A stretch of DNA of 64,000 bases from Limnohabitans sp. 63ED37-2 (GTDB taxonomy: Bacteria; Pseudomonadota; Gammaproteobacteria; Burkholderiales; Burkholderiaceae_C). The notes below the pieces were generated by a model that searched no databases, had not been told where the DNA came from, and saw only the letters and a program-made list of their open reading frames with translations. Below are positions 44,325 through 53,054 of the stretch, piece by piece. Numbering within the stretch: the first letter of the stretch is position 1; each line of letters opens with the position of its first letter. The position numbers and the translations under genes were made by a program. The stretch spans positions 925,501-989,500 of the forward strand of contig NZ_CP011774.1 in the NCBI RefSeq assembly GCF_001412535.1. Reading direction: 5' to 3'.

Positions 44325-45515
44325 ATGAAAATCACGCAACTCGAAACCATCCGCTTGGGGGAATTTCCCAACATCATCTGGGTACGGCTGCACACCGACG
44401 AGGGCCTGGTGGGCCTGGGCGAGACCTTCATGGGTGCGCGGGCGGTCGAAGCCTATCTGCACGAATGGGTAGCGCCCAAACTGATCGGCGAGGACCCATT
44501 GGCCATCGAATCCCGACAACGCGAGATTACGGGTTACTTGGGTTGGCGTGGGTCCGGTGTGGAAACGCGTGGCAATTCGGCAGTCGATATTGCACTGTGG
44601 GATATTTTTGGCAAAGCCGCTGGCATGCCGGTCTACACTGCATTGGGTGGCAAGAGCCGCGACGAGATCCGGGTCTACAACACCTGTGCGGGCTACCAAT
44701 ACATCCGCAGCAACGTGAACCAGACCAGCAGCAACTGGGGCCTGGGCAACAACGCCGGGCCTTATGAAGACCTGCAAGGCTTTTTGCACCGAGCTGACGA
44801 GGTGGCCGAGTCGCTGCTGTCTGAAGGCATCACCGGCATGAAGATCTGGCCTTTTGATGTGGCCGCAGAAAAGTCGCACGGTCAATACATCAGCCCTCAA
44901 GACCTGAACACGGCGCTGGAGCCTTTCCGCAAGATCCGCCAGGCGGTGGGCGACAAGATGGACATCATGGTCGAGTTCCACAGCCTGTGGCGTTTGCCCA
45001 TGGCACAAAAAATCTCGCGTGCGCTGCAAGAGTTTGACACCTTCTGGCACGAAGACGCGATCCGCATGGACAGCCTCGATTTGCTAAAGCAGTACGCGGG
45101 GGACTGCAAGGCGCTGATTTGCGCGAGCGAAACGCTGAGCTACAAATGGGGCTTCAAAGACTATTTGCAAACGGGTGTGGCAGGCGTCGCCATGCTCGAT
45201 TTGAGTTGGTGCGGAGGCCTCACCGAAGCCCGCAAAATCGCCGCCATGGCCGACGCTTGGCAGCTGCCCGTGGCCCCACACGACTGCACGGGTCCGGTGG
45301 TGTGGGCTGCGTCCACCCACTTGTCGCTGCACGCGCCCAATGCCTTGATTCAAGAGAGCGTGCGGGCCTTTTACAGCGGCTGGTACAAAGAATTGGTGAC
45401 CGAGTTGCCGCAAGTGAAGAACGGCATGATCAGCCTGAACGACAAACCTGGCCTGGGCTTGGAGTTGCTGCCCGACTTGCACAAGCGGCCCGATGCGGTG
45501 GTGCGCTTGAGTTGA
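44325..45515 (+). CDS. enolase-superfamily sugar-acid dehydratase (mandelate racemase/muconate lactonizing family)
   Basis: The protein has about 396 residues. A capping domain (KITQLETIRLGEFPNIIWVR..) precedes a TIM barrel with metal ligands in MVEFHSLW, HEDAIRM and CASETLSYKW, a lysine in GMKIWPFD and the general base His in APHDCTGPV. These mark the mandelate-racemase subgroup, whose members dehydrate aldonates and aldarates such as galactonate, fuconate or glucarate. The exact acid cannot be named. The ATG at 44325 matches the family start; an ATG 12 bases earlier is possible. It follows a terminator, so expression depends on read-through from the TRAP genes or on its own promoter. Confidence 0.82.
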   Translation: MKITQLETIRLGEFPNIIWVRLHTDEGLVGLGETFMGARAVEAYLHEWVAPKLIGEDPLAIESRQREITGYLGWRGSGVETRGNSAVDIALWDIFGKAAGMPVYTALGGKSRDEIRVYNTCAGYQYIRSNVNQTSSNWGLGNNAGPYEDLQGFLHRADEVAESLLSEGITGMKIWPFDVAAEKSHGQYISPQDLNTALEPFRKIRQAVGDKMDIMVEFHSLWRLPMAQKISRALQEFDTFWHEDAIRMDSLDLLKQYAGDCKALICASETLSYKWGFKDYLQTGVAGVAMLDLSWCGGLTEARKIAAMADAWQLPVAPHDCTGPVVWAASTHLSLHAPNALIQESVRAFYSGWYKELVTELPQVKNGMISLNDKPGLGLELLPDLHKRPDAVVRLS

Positions 45516-45517
45516 TG

Positions 45518-45546
45518 AAAAAAGGGGGCCATCAAGGCCCCCTTTT
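45518..45546. terminator. bidirectional intrinsic terminator
   Basis: A GGGGGCC/GGCCCCC stem with ATCAA loop, flanked by six A and four T residues, lies between the stops of the convergent dehydratase and SDR genes. Confidence 0.88.
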
Positions 45547-45562
45547 CCACAGGTCTTGAGGA

Positions 45563-46312
45563 TCAGCCGCGCCCCACAAACGGCATGTTGGTGGCCATCA
45601 CGGTGGTGAACAAAATATTCGCTGACAACGGCAGGCGGGCCATGGTCATGAAAGTCTCGACCACGGCTGACATGTCCATGCGCGGCTCGGCCTTGATGCT
45701 CAGGTCGGCTTGGTGCACACCTTGTGCCATCTTGAGCGTCATGTCGGAAGCAACGTTGCCGATGTCGATCTGTCCCACGGCAATGCTGTAAGGGCGACCA
45801 TCCAAAGATGCGGCGCGGGTCAGGCCCGAGATGGCGTGTTTGGTGGCGGTGTAGGCAATCGAGCCGGGGCGCGGCACATGCGCCGAGATCGAGCCGTTGT
45901 TGATGATGCGCCCGCCTTGAGGGCTTTGCTCTTGCATCAGCTTGAAAGCATATGACAAGGTGTAGAACGCGCCGTTCAGGTTGATGTCCACCGCACGTCG
46001 CCATTCGTCACCCGACAGGTCACCGGGCAAGGTGTAGGGCAGGGAAATGCCCGCATTGTTGAAGACCAAATCAAGGCGGCCAAAGCGCGAGCGAATTTGA
46101 TCAAACAGCGCTTTGACTTCGGGCTCTTTGGACAGGTCGGTCGGGATGGCATGGGCGTTGCCAGCATTGGCATCTGCTTCGGCCACGGCAGAGGCCAGCG
46201 CGTCGGCGCGTCGGCCGACCAGAACGACTTGCCAGCCTTCTTGGAGCAATGCCAGGGCGCAGGCTTTGCCAATGCCAGAGCTGGCACCGGTGACGAGGGC
46301 GATTTTCGACAT
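45563..46312 (-). CDS. SDR-family oxidoreductase at the end of the idonate/gluconate operon
   Basis: The 249-residue classical SDR has TGASSGIGKA at about 8-17, FNNAGIS, NGSISAHVP and the catalytic YTATK. The C-terminal region (FTTVMATNMPFVGRG) is longer than in FabG and lacks the usual xDGG ending. It is 40 bases downstream of idnD on the same strand and likely reduces or oxidises another keto-sugar acid. The substrate is unknown. Confidence 0.8.
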   Translation of the reverse strand: MSKIALVTGASSGIGKACALALLQEGWQVVLVGRRADALASAVAEADANAGNAHAIPTDLSKEPEVKALFDQIRSRFGRLDLVFNNAGISLPYTLPGDLSGDEWRRAVDINLNGAFYTLSYAFKLMQEQSPQGGRIINNGSISAHVPRPGSIAYTATKHAISGLTRAASLDGRPYSIAVGQIDIGNVASDMTLKMAQGVHQADLSIKAEPRMDMSAVVETFMTMARLPLSANILFTTVMATNMPFVGRG

Positions 46313-46351
46313 GGTGTGAACTTTCTAAAGAGGCCTTGAAACCCCTGATTT

Positions 46352-47392
46352 TCAGGCGTTTTGGAAAGAAATCTGTACCTTGAGTGACTGGCTCTTGTCG
46401 GCTGCCAGGTCAAAGGCTTCGATGGCGCGATTCAGCGGCAAGACGCTGGTGATGACCGGTTTGCCGTTGACCAGCCCTTCGTTCAAAAAGCGCACCGCGG
46501 TGGCAAATTCGGCATGAAAGCGGAAGGTGCCACGCAGGTCCACCTCTTTGGCCACCACTTGCGTCATGGGCAGGCTGATGTCGCCGCCCATGCCCACGGT
46601 GATCAGCACGCCGCGGGGCACGATGGTGTCGAGGCCCACGCGCAAAGCGGCTTCGCTGCCCGAGGCCTCAAACACCACGTCAAACTGGCCTTTGTCCACC
46701 TTGTAGGCCTCCAGCGCTTGGGGTTCGGTCTTGAGGTTGATGGTCTCGTCTGCGCCCATCTCTTTGGCACACTTCAGGGGCAAATCAGCAATGTCGGCGG
46801 CGACGATGCGGGCCGCACCTGCACGGCGCAAAGCACCAATCAAGAGCGAGCCAATGGGGCCGCAGCCGGTGACCAGCACCTGCTTGCCCAGCACGCTGCC
46901 CGCACGTTGGATGGCGTGCAGGCCCACAGACAAAGGCTCGGCCAAAGCGGCCTCGGACAGGCTCAGGTGGTCGGCAATCGGGTGGGCTTGGTAGCCTTCG
47001 ATGATGAGTTGCTCGCTGAAGCCCCCCTGGATGTGCGGGAAAGGCATGGCGCTGCCGTAAAAGCGCATGTTCAAGCAGTGGTTGTGCTGACCCGCTTGGC
47101 AAAAGCGGCAGTGGCCGCAGGGGCGAGAAGGGGAGATGGCGATGCGCTGGCCCTTAGGCACGCCGTTCACACCCGAGCCCACACCATCGACCACGCCCGA
47201 TATTTCGTGGCCCAAAGCGATGGGCTGCTTGATGCGAACGGTGCCAAAGCCGCCATGTTGGTAGTAGTGCAGGTCCGAGCCGCAAATGCCGCCATAGGCC
47301 ACATTCACACGCAGTTGGTTCTCGCCCAAGGCGGGCAGCTCGGTGTTTTCGATGCGCAAGTCTTTGGCCGAATGGCAGACAACGGATTTCAT
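46352..47392 (-). CDS. idnD: L-idonate 5-dehydrogenase
   Basis: IdnD oxidises L-idonate to 5-keto-D-gluconate. The 346-residue zinc medium-chain dehydrogenase has GGICGSDLHYYQHGGFG and GHEISG at the catalytic zinc, the structural zinc loop CGHCRFCQAGQHNHC and the cofactor segment VTGCGPIGSLLIGA. The YYQHGG.G.VRIK.P wording is characteristic of IdnD. The ATG at 47392 follows AAGGA six bases upstream. It lies just after idnO, whose product acts next in the pathway. Confidence 0.92.
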   Translation of the reverse strand: MKSVVCHSAKDLRIENTELPALGENQLRVNVAYGGICGSDLHYYQHGGFGTVRIKQPIALGHEISGVVDGVGSGVNGVPKGQRIAISPSRPCGHCRFCQAGQHNHCLNMRFYGSAMPFPHIQGGFSEQLIIEGYQAHPIADHLSLSEAALAEPLSVGLHAIQRAGSVLGKQVLVTGCGPIGSLLIGALRRAGAARIVAADIADLPLKCAKEMGADETINLKTEPQALEAYKVDKGQFDVVFEASGSEAALRVGLDTIVPRGVLITVGMGGDISLPMTQVVAKEVDLRGTFRFHAEFATAVRFLNEGLVNGKPVITSVLPLNRAIEAFDLAADKSQSLKVQISFQNA

Positions 47393-47412
47393 GGAGTGTC
47401 CTTGCAAAAGCT

Positions 47413-48180
47413 TCAAAGGGTGGCGGTCACGCCGCCGTCAACATAAAGGATATGGCCATTGACGAAACGCGAGGCGTCCGAGGCCAGAAAGACAGCCGCG
47501 CCGCCCAGGTCTTGCACATCGCCCCAGCGGCGGCTGGGCGTGCGGCCGACCAGCCAACTGCTGAAGGCCGGATCGTCGACCAACTTTTGGTTGAGTTCGG
47601 TCTTGAAGTAACCCGGGCCAATGCCGTTGACGTTGATGCCGAATTGGCCCCAGTCAATCGCCATGCCTTTGGTCAGCATTTTCACCGCACCTTTGGTCGC
47701 TGTGTAGGGCGCAATGCCGGGGCGACCCAGCTCGCTTTGCACCGAGCAGATGTTGATGATCTTGCCGCGTCCCCGCGGGATCATTTTTTTGGCCACCGCT
47801 TGGCCCACGAAGTACACGCTGTCCAGGTTGGTCCTCATGATGGTGTGCCAATCGGCGTCCTGGTACTCGTGCAGCGGGCCACGAATTTGCATGCCTGCGT
47901 TGTTGACCAGGATGTCGATCGGCCCTTCGGCCTCAATGTGGTCGATGGCAGCACGCACGCTGCCCGCATCGGTCACATCGAACACCGAGGTGCTGACGGA
48001 CAGGCCTTGTGCTTTTAGGGTTTGCGCAGCGGCGTCCACTTTGCTGGCCGTGCGGCCGTTCAATACAACGTGGGCCCCGGCTTGCGCCAGCGCCTCGGCC
48101 AGCGCCAAACCAATGCCTGCCGAAGAGCCGGTGATCAGGGCGCGGCGGCCCGATAAGTCGAAGGAATTCAGAACATTCAT
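47413..48180 (-). CDS. idnO: gluconate 5-dehydrogenase (5-keto-D-gluconate reductase), SDR family
   Basis: IdnO reduces 5-keto-D-gluconate to D-gluconate. The 255-residue SDR has FDLSGRRALITGSSAGIG at the N-terminus, NNAGMQIRGPL and ICSVQSELGRPGIAPYTATK with the catalytic Ser, Tyr and Lys. The C-terminal end is FVNGHILYVDGG. The ATG at 48180 overlaps the dctM stop (ATGA), so transport and metabolism are co-expressed. Confidence 0.9.
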   Translation of the reverse strand: MNVLNSFDLSGRRALITGSSAGIGLALAEALAQAGAHVVLNGRTASKVDAAAQTLKAQGLSVSTSVFDVTDAGSVRAAIDHIEAEGPIDILVNNAGMQIRGPLHEYQDADWHTIMRTNLDSVYFVGQAVAKKMIPRGRGKIINICSVQSELGRPGIAPYTATKGAVKMLTKGMAIDWGQFGINVNGIGPGYFKTELNQKLVDDPAFSSWLVGRTPSRRWGDVQDLGGAAVFLASDASRFVNGHILYVDGGVTATL

Positions 48181-49460
48181 CGCATGAGTAACCATTTAAG
48201 TGGAACCATCACCAGGCTCGGGAAGGCGATCAGCGAACCCATCACCACCACCTGGGATATCAGGAAAGGCATGACACCCCGTATGACATCGTGCATGGGA
48301 ATGCGGCCCACGCCGCAGACCACGTTGAGCACCGTGCCTACGGGCGGAGTCAACAAACCGATGGCGTTGTTCATGATGAACAAGACACCAAAATAGACCG
48401 GATCAATGCCCGCTTCGCGCACCAAGGGCATGAGCACGGGCGTGAGGATCAGCACTGTGGGTGCGAAGTCGAGCGCGGTGCCCACAATCATGACCAGCAG
48501 CATCAGCATGACCATGAGCAGGGTTTTGTTGTCGATGAAGGGCCGCAAAATTTCGACAATCTGCGCCGGAATGTTGGCCACGGTGATCAGCCAGGCCGAC
48601 ACCAGCGCGGCCGCTACCAAAAACATGACGACCGAAGAAGTTTTTGCGGCTGCCAAAATGATGCGGTACAGATCCTTGACCTTGATTTCGCGGTAGATGA
48701 ACAGGCCCACAAACAAGGAGTAGACCACCGCTACCACCGCCGCCTCGGTGGGTGTGAAGACGCCCATCTTCATGCCGCCGATGATGGTGATGGCCAGCAG
48801 GTAAGACCAAAACGCATTGATGGTCACCGAGATGCGTTCTTTGAACGGCACTTTCTCGGCCACCTCCACCTTGTCCTTGCGGGCCACGATCCACCACGTC
48901 ACGATCAGGGCAAAACCCATCATGAGCCCTGGAAAGATGCCGGCCATGAAGAGTTTGGAGATCGACACGCCGCCGATCACGCCAAACAAGATGAACCCAA
49001 TCGAGGGTGGAATCACGGGCGCGATGATGCCGCCCGCAGCAATCAGGCCCGCCGAGCGGTCCATGCGGTAACCGGCTTTGCGCATCATGGGCAGCAAGAC
49101 GGCGGCCAGCGCGGCCGTGTCGGCTACGGCCGAGCCCGACAGGCTGGCCATGACGATGGCCGCAAACACCGCCACATAACCCAGGCCGCCACGAAAGTGA
49201 CCCACCCAAACCATGGCCGAGTTGACGATGCGCCGGCTCATACCGCCCGCGTTCATCAGCTCACCGGCCAACATGAAAAAGGGCACGGCCATGAGCGGAA
49301 AGTTGTCGGCACCGTTGATCAGGTTTTGCGACACGATTTGGGTGTCGAAGTTGTCCAAGTGCAGCATCAGGGCCACACCCGAGACAATCAGGGAGAAGGC
49401 CAGCGGCATGCCCAGCGCCATGGCAGCGAGCAGAGACACGATAAAAACAAGCACGGTCAT
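48177..49460 (-). CDS. TRAP transporter large membrane subunit (DctM type), gluconate/idonate operon
   Basis: The 427-residue twelve-helix DctM protein has FPLMAVPFFMLAGELMNAGG, GSAVADTAALAAVLLPMM, IIAPVIPPSIGFILFG and NAIGLLTPPVGTVLNVVCG. It is closely similar in wording to the other DctM at 41894, suggesting the two TRAP systems are related paralogues. It overlaps both dctQ upstream and idnO downstream by 4 bases. Confidence 0.93.
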   Translation of the reverse strand: MTVLVFIVSLLAAMALGMPLAFSLIVSGVALMLHLDNFDTQIVSQNLINGADNFPLMAVPFFMLAGELMNAGGMSRRIVNSAMVWVGHFRGGLGYVAVFAAIVMASLSGSAVADTAALAAVLLPMMRKAGYRMDRSAGLIAAGGIIAPVIPPSIGFILFGVIGGVSISKLFMAGIFPGLMMGFALIVTWWIVARKDKVEVAEKVPFKERISVTINAFWSYLLAITIIGGMKMGVFTPTEAAVVAVVYSLFVGLFIYREIKVKDLYRIILAAAKTSSVVMFLVAAALVSAWLITVANIPAQIVEILRPFIDNKTLLMVMLMLLVMIVGTALDFAPTVLILTPVLMPLVREAGIDPVYFGVLFIMNNAIGLLTPPVGTVLNVVCGVGRIPMHDVIRGVMPFLISQVVVMGSLIAFPSLVMVPLKWLLMR

Positions 49461-49996
49461 TTGGCGGCCTCTTGGGTGTGGGCGGTCACGACCTCTTCGG
49501 AGTCTTGCACCTGGATCAAATCGGATTCATTGAAGTTGCCTTTGGCCAGCTGCACCAGCTTGCCCATGATCATCAGGCCCATGGCTACGCTGGTGATGTA
49601 GCCCACGCCATACACCCAGCTCATGGGGATTTCGGTCACGGCCGAGCGTGTGCTGGCGTTGATGCCGTGTTGTTTCAGCGTGCCGTAGAACATCAGTGCG
49701 CAGCAACCGAGCATCAGCACATTGGACAGGGCAAACGCCATTTTTTTCCCACGAAGACTGAGCTTGCGCACGATGGAGTCCAGCCCCAGGTGGCCGTTTT
49801 CACGCATGGTGACAATGGCCCCCAAAAAGGTGATCCAGATGAACAAAAACCGCGACAACTCTTCCGAGCTGATGATGCCGTCGTTGAAGCCGTAACGCAG
49901 TACCACATTGCCAAACACCATGATGACCATGGCCGACAACATGATGACCAGCGTGAATTCCGCCAGCTTGAAGAAAAGGTCGTTGATTTTTTTCAT
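49457..49996 (-). CDS. TRAP transporter small membrane subunit (DctQ type), gluconate/idonate operon
   Basis: The 179-residue four-helix protein has GNVVLRYGFNDGIISSEELS and FIWITFLGAIVTMRENGHLG, matching DctQ. The ATG at 49996 is chosen because the nine codons before it would overlap the terminator hairpin. That hairpin ends about ten bases upstream of the start, leaving little room for a Shine-Dalgarno; translation may depend on read-through transcripts. Confidence 0.9.
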   Translation of the reverse strand: MKKINDLFFKLAEFTLVIMLSAMVIMVFGNVVLRYGFNDGIISSEELSRFLFIWITFLGAIVTMRENGHLGLDSIVRKLSLRGKKMAFALSNVLMLGCCALMFYGTLKQHGINASTRSAVTEIPMSWVYGVGYITSVAMGLMIMGKLVQLAKGNFNESDLIQVQDSEEVVTAHTQEAAK

Positions 49997-50005
49997 ACAG
50001 GGATC

Positions 50006-50032
50006 AAAAAAAGCCCCCTCCAAAGAGGGGGC
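50006..50032 (-). terminator. intrinsic terminator between dctP and dctQ inside the operon
   Basis: A perfect 8-bp stem (GCCCCCTC / GAGGGGGC) with a 4-base loop is followed on the minus strand by seven T residues. It sits 18 bases after the dctP stop and probably lowers expression of the membrane and metabolic genes relative to the receptor. Confidence 0.88.
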
Positions 50033-50050
50033 GTGTTGTCACTCAAACCA

Positions 50051-51025
50051 TCACTTGGTGTCTTCGATGGCCTTGAGCAGCGCGGGGCCGTTTTTCTCGC
50101 CAAAAGTCTTGGCAATTTCAGCCGACACGATCTTCTGGAAGGGGGCCATGTCCACGTTCTCGATCACTTGCATGCCGGACTTTTTCAGCTCGGAAATCAC
50201 CTTGCCCGCGTTGGACGCGTTCAAGCTGCGTTGGAAGGTGGCCGCTTCGCGTGCCGAGTCGACGATCACTTTTTGGTAGTTGGCAGGCAAGCTGTCGAAC
50301 TTGGCTTTGTTCATGGCCACGACCAGAGGCGAGTAAACGTGGTTGCTCACCGTCAGGTGTTTTTGCACCTCGTAGAACTTGGACGACCAGGTCACGTTGA
50401 TCGGGTGCTCTTGCGCGTCAAAGGTGCCCGTTTCCAGAGCGGTGTACAGCTCGGCAATCGGCATGGGCGAGGGGTTCATGCCCAGCAGTCTGAACGCCTG
50501 GATGTGGTACGGGTTGGGTGTGGAGCGGATCTTCAGACCCTTCAAGTCGTCGGGCTTGTTGACGGGGCGCTTGTTGTTGGTGAAGGCGCGCCAGCCGTTT
50601 TCCCAGTAAGCCAGGCCCTTCAAGCCGTGCGGGGACAATTCGTTGAGCACGCCTGTGCCCACCGCACCATCGAGCACGTTGTAGGCGTGTTGTGCGCTGC
50701 GGAACACAAAGGGCAATTCCATGGCGGCTGTGTTGGGCACGATGCCGTTGAAGTTGGAGGCGCCGCTCGACACGATGTCGATCGTGCCGCCGCGTGTGCC
50801 GTTGATCATGGCCGCGTCATTGCCCAGCTGGTTGGCCGGGAAAACGGTGATTTCCACATCGCCGTTGGTGCGTTGCTTGACCAACTCGGCCAGCTTCATG
50901 GCGGCGGCGTGCTGGCCGTCGGTGGCGTTGACGGCATGGCCCATTTTCAAGTTGAACTTGGCGGCGTAAGCGCTGGAGCCGACGGCGGCCACGAGGCAGG
51001 CGAGAAGGATGCGGGAAAGTTTCAT
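50051..51025 (-). CDS. TRAP transporter solute-binding protein (DctP type), gluconate/idonate operon
   Basis: This 324-residue periplasmic receptor has a signal peptide (ILLACLVAAVGSSAYAA). The mature protein contains MELPFVFRSAQHAYNVLDG, the ligand Arg in LKIRSTPNPYHIQAFRLLG and IAELYTALETGTFDAQEHP. AGGAGA lies upstream of the ATG. Its operon encodes gluconokinase, IdnD, IdnO and a hydroxyacid dehydrogenase, so gluconate, idonate or ketogluconates are the likely ligands. Confidence 0.92.
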   Translation of the reverse strand: MKLSRILLACLVAAVGSSAYAAKFNLKMGHAVNATDGQHAAAMKLAELVKQRTNGDVEITVFPANQLGNDAAMINGTRGGTIDIVSSGASNFNGIVPNTAAMELPFVFRSAQHAYNVLDGAVGTGVLNELSPHGLKGLAYWENGWRAFTNNKRPVNKPDDLKGLKIRSTPNPYHIQAFRLLGMNPSPMPIAELYTALETGTFDAQEHPINVTWSSKFYEVQKHLTVSNHVYSPLVVAMNKAKFDSLPANYQKVIVDSAREAATFQRSLNASNAGKVISELKKSGMQVIENVDMAPFQKIVSAEIAKTFGEKNGPALLKAIEDTK

Positions 51026-51063
51026 GGTGTTGTCTCCTGGTTAAAAAAGGACTGTCGAAAAAA

Positions 51064-51402
51064 TCAATCGGTGGGCAGCGCGTATTCGTCTGCACTGAAC
51101 ACGGTGTGGAACACGGTGCCATCGAACATGGCAATCATGTCTTTGGACACTTCTTTGCTTTTCATGCGCACCTCGGACGCCAGAGCGATTTCGATCGCCT
51201 CGCGGCTCGGGTAACGCACGGACAGCACCATGCCAAAGTGGGGATCGGCCACATCGCTTTCGACTTGGCGCAAGACGCGCACTTCTTGGGCGCCCGGAAA
51301 ACGGGTCCACAAGGGGACGAGGTTGTCGCGGATGTAGCGGTTGAACGCGTCTTCCATGCCGGGTTTGACGTTGCCTTGGAAGAATGCACAGCGGATGAAC
51401 AT
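51064..51402 (-). CDS. Dabb/ABM-type ferredoxin-fold small protein
   Basis: The 112-residue protein begins MFIRCAFFQGNVKPGMEDAF and contains VRVLRQVESDVADPHFGMVL. It has the pattern of dimeric alpha+beta barrel (antibiotic monooxygenase/Dabb-like) proteins. It lies between gluconokinase and dctP on the same strand. Relatives of this size occur beside sugar-acid TRAP operons and may be mutarotase-like or lactone-handling proteins, but no function is established here. Confidence 0.65.
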   Translation of the reverse strand: MFIRCAFFQGNVKPGMEDAFNRYIRDNLVPLWTRFPGAQEVRVLRQVESDVADPHFGMVLSVRYPSREAIEIALASEVRMKSKEVSKDMIAMFDGTVFHTVFSADEYALPTD

Positions 51403-51421
51403 GAGGGGGCTTTCTTAAAAA

Positions 51422-51946
51422 TCAGAGGGCAGGGTGCAGGCGGTTGTGCAAGGCATTGAGCGCTTGCGCGACCATGTCCTGAACGGGCTCGGTGATGGGC
51501 AGACGGATCACATCGCTTTCATCGGCCTGGGGTTTTTCGAGGGTGCGGAACTGGCTGTCGAGCAGGCCTGGCTGCATGTAATGGCCCACGCGCTGGCGCA
51601 TGCGTTGTTCGATCAAATCGAAGTCGCCATCCAAAAACACAAAACACACATCGCCGGCTTGTTCGCGGATGCGATCGCGGTAAACGCGCTTGAGCGCCGA
51701 GCAAGCCACCACGCGCCCTGGTTCTTGGGCTTGCGCCAGGTAGTGTCCAATGCGGTCGAGCCAAGGCCAGCGATCGGCGTCTTGCAGGGCAATGCCCGAG
51801 CGCATCTTGGCCACGCTCTCGGGCAGGTGCAGGTCATCGCCATCCACCATGTCGAGTCCCAGGCGTTCGCCCAAGGCGCTGGCCATGGTCGATTTGCCGC
51901 AACCGGACACCCCCATAACGATCAGGCGCAAGGGCATGGTGTTCAT
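51422..51946 (-). CDS. gntK: gluconokinase
   Basis: Gluconokinase phosphorylates D-gluconate to 6-phosphogluconate, the substrate of Edd at 25 kb. The 174-residue P-loop kinase has VMGVSGCGKSTMASALGE near the N-terminus, DGDDLHLPESVAKMRSGIAL for gluconate binding and CSALKRVYRDRIR, typical of the GntK/IdnK family. The start could be the ATG at 51946 or one three codons later; a GTG two codons earlier is less likely. Confidence 0.93.
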   Translation of the reverse strand: MNTMPLRLIVMGVSGCGKSTMASALGERLGLDMVDGDDLHLPESVAKMRSGIALQDADRWPWLDRIGHYLAQAQEPGRVVACSALKRVYRDRIREQAGDVCFVFLDGDFDLIEQRMRQRVGHYMQPGLLDSQFRTLEKPQADESDVIRLPITEPVQDMVAQALNALHNRLHPAL

Positions 51947-51962
51947 TTGCACGGGCTATGGC

Positions 51963-52922
51963 TCATTTCAGAGCGGCTTGGCACTCAGGCACGGGGGTGA
52001 GCAGCGGCTGCCCAGAAATACCGGCCTTCATATTGGCAAAAGCCAGATCGGCCATGGCTTGGCGCGTTTCGGTGGTGGCGCTGGCCATGTGCGGCGTCAA
52101 CACCACGTTGCGCAGGCTCCACAGCGCCTCGGGCACATGGGGCTCGTTGGCAAACACATCGAGGCCTGCGCCTGCGATGGTGCCGTTTTGCAAGGCGGTG
52201 ATCAGGGCCTCTTCATCGACCACACTGCCACGCGCCACATTGATCAAAAAGCCGCGCGGGCCCAGGGCCTTGAGCACCTCGGCGTTGATCAGGTGTTTGG
52301 TGCCTGCGCCGCCGGGCGTGATGGCCACCAAAAAGTCCACGTTGGCGGCCAGTTCGGCAGCCGAGGGGTAAAAGGTGTATCCGGAATCGGCTTTGGCCGT
52401 GCGTGCGGTGTAGGCGATCGACATGCCAAAGGCATTGGCCCGCTTGGCGATGGCCTTGCCAATGCGGCCCAGGCCCACGATGCCCAGGCGGGCGCCCGAC
52501 ACTTTGCGGCCCAAGGCCATGGGGCCACTGGGCCACTGGCCTGCACGCACAAATTGGTCCGCTTGCGGAATGGCGCGGCCCACCGACAACACCAAGCCCA
52601 TGGCCAGATCTGCCACATCGTCGGTCAGCACATCGGGGGTGTGGGTCACGGGAATGCCGTGCTCAATGGCGGCGGTCACATCCACACCGTCATAGCCCAC
52701 ACCAAACACCGCCACCACTTTGGCGTTGGGCAGCTGCGCGAGCAGGCTGCGCGGCACGCTGGCCTCGCCCGTTCCTGCGACACCCACGATGCGGGGGGCC
52801 AGGGCGGCAAAGGCGGTGGGGTCGGTCACATGCGTGCGGTCATGCACCGTGTACAGCGACTCCAGGGCCTTTTGGTAGAAGGGGTGCAGTTTGGCCACGG
52901 CCAGCACATCGGGTTTGGACAA
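51963..52922 (-). CDS. 2-hydroxyacid dehydrogenase, GhrB-like (2-ketogluconate/glyoxylate reductase)
   Basis: The 319-residue D-2-hydroxyacid dehydrogenase has the NAD(P) motif GLGRIGKAIAKR with an arginine-rich follow-up (YTARTAK). The catalytic Arg is in NVARGSVVDEEAL, Glu in FANEPHVPEAL and His in TPHMAS. First in the gluconate operon, it probably reduces 2-ketogluconate to gluconate. The frame extends to 53033, but that part covers a perfect operator palindrome. A TTG at 52922 with AGGAG seven bases upstream gives the family opening MSKPDVLAVAKLHPFY, so I choose it. Confidence 0.85.
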   Translation of the reverse strand: MSKPDVLAVAKLHPFYQKALESLYTVHDRTHVTDPTAFAALAPRIVGVAGTGEASVPRSLLAQLPNAKVVAVFGVGYDGVDVTAAIEHGIPVTHTPDVLTDDVADLAMGLVLSVGRAIPQADQFVRAGQWPSGPMALGRKVSGARLGIVGLGRIGKAIAKRANAFGMSIAYTARTAKADSGYTFYPSAAELAANVDFLVAITPGGAGTKHLINAEVLKALGPRGFLINVARGSVVDEEALITALQNGTIAGAGLDVFANEPHVPEALWSLRNVVLTPHMASATTETRQAMADLAFANMKAGISGQPLLTPVPECQAALK

Positions 52923-52942
52923 TTCACTACTCCTGCTCGCTT

Positions 52943-52960
52943 TTGGACAGCGCTGTCCAA
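52943..52960. promoter_or_regulatory. LacI-family operator 1 of the gluconate operon
   Basis: TTGGACAGCGCTGTCCAA is a perfect 18-bp palindrome with the AGCGCT centre of LacI-type sites, 21 bases upstream of the TTG start of the first gene of the operon. Confidence 0.85.
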
Positions 52961-53054
52961 GAGGCATAAAAAAAATGTCACCCAGGTCAATAGCCTTTTC
53001 ATCGGCTGGCTCGGGAAAATCCGCATCTGGCAAGATTTGTCTTCAAAACGTGCG

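Noticed and set aside
48291..49601. Open frame of 436 codons opposite dctM
   Set aside because: His/Gly/Arg-rich antisense shadow; dctM motifs are intact on the other strand.
49472..51214. Open frame of 580 codons on the plus strand opposite dctQ, dctP and the small Dabb-like gene
   Set aside because: Antisense shadow; the minus-strand genes carry clear signal peptides and family motifs.
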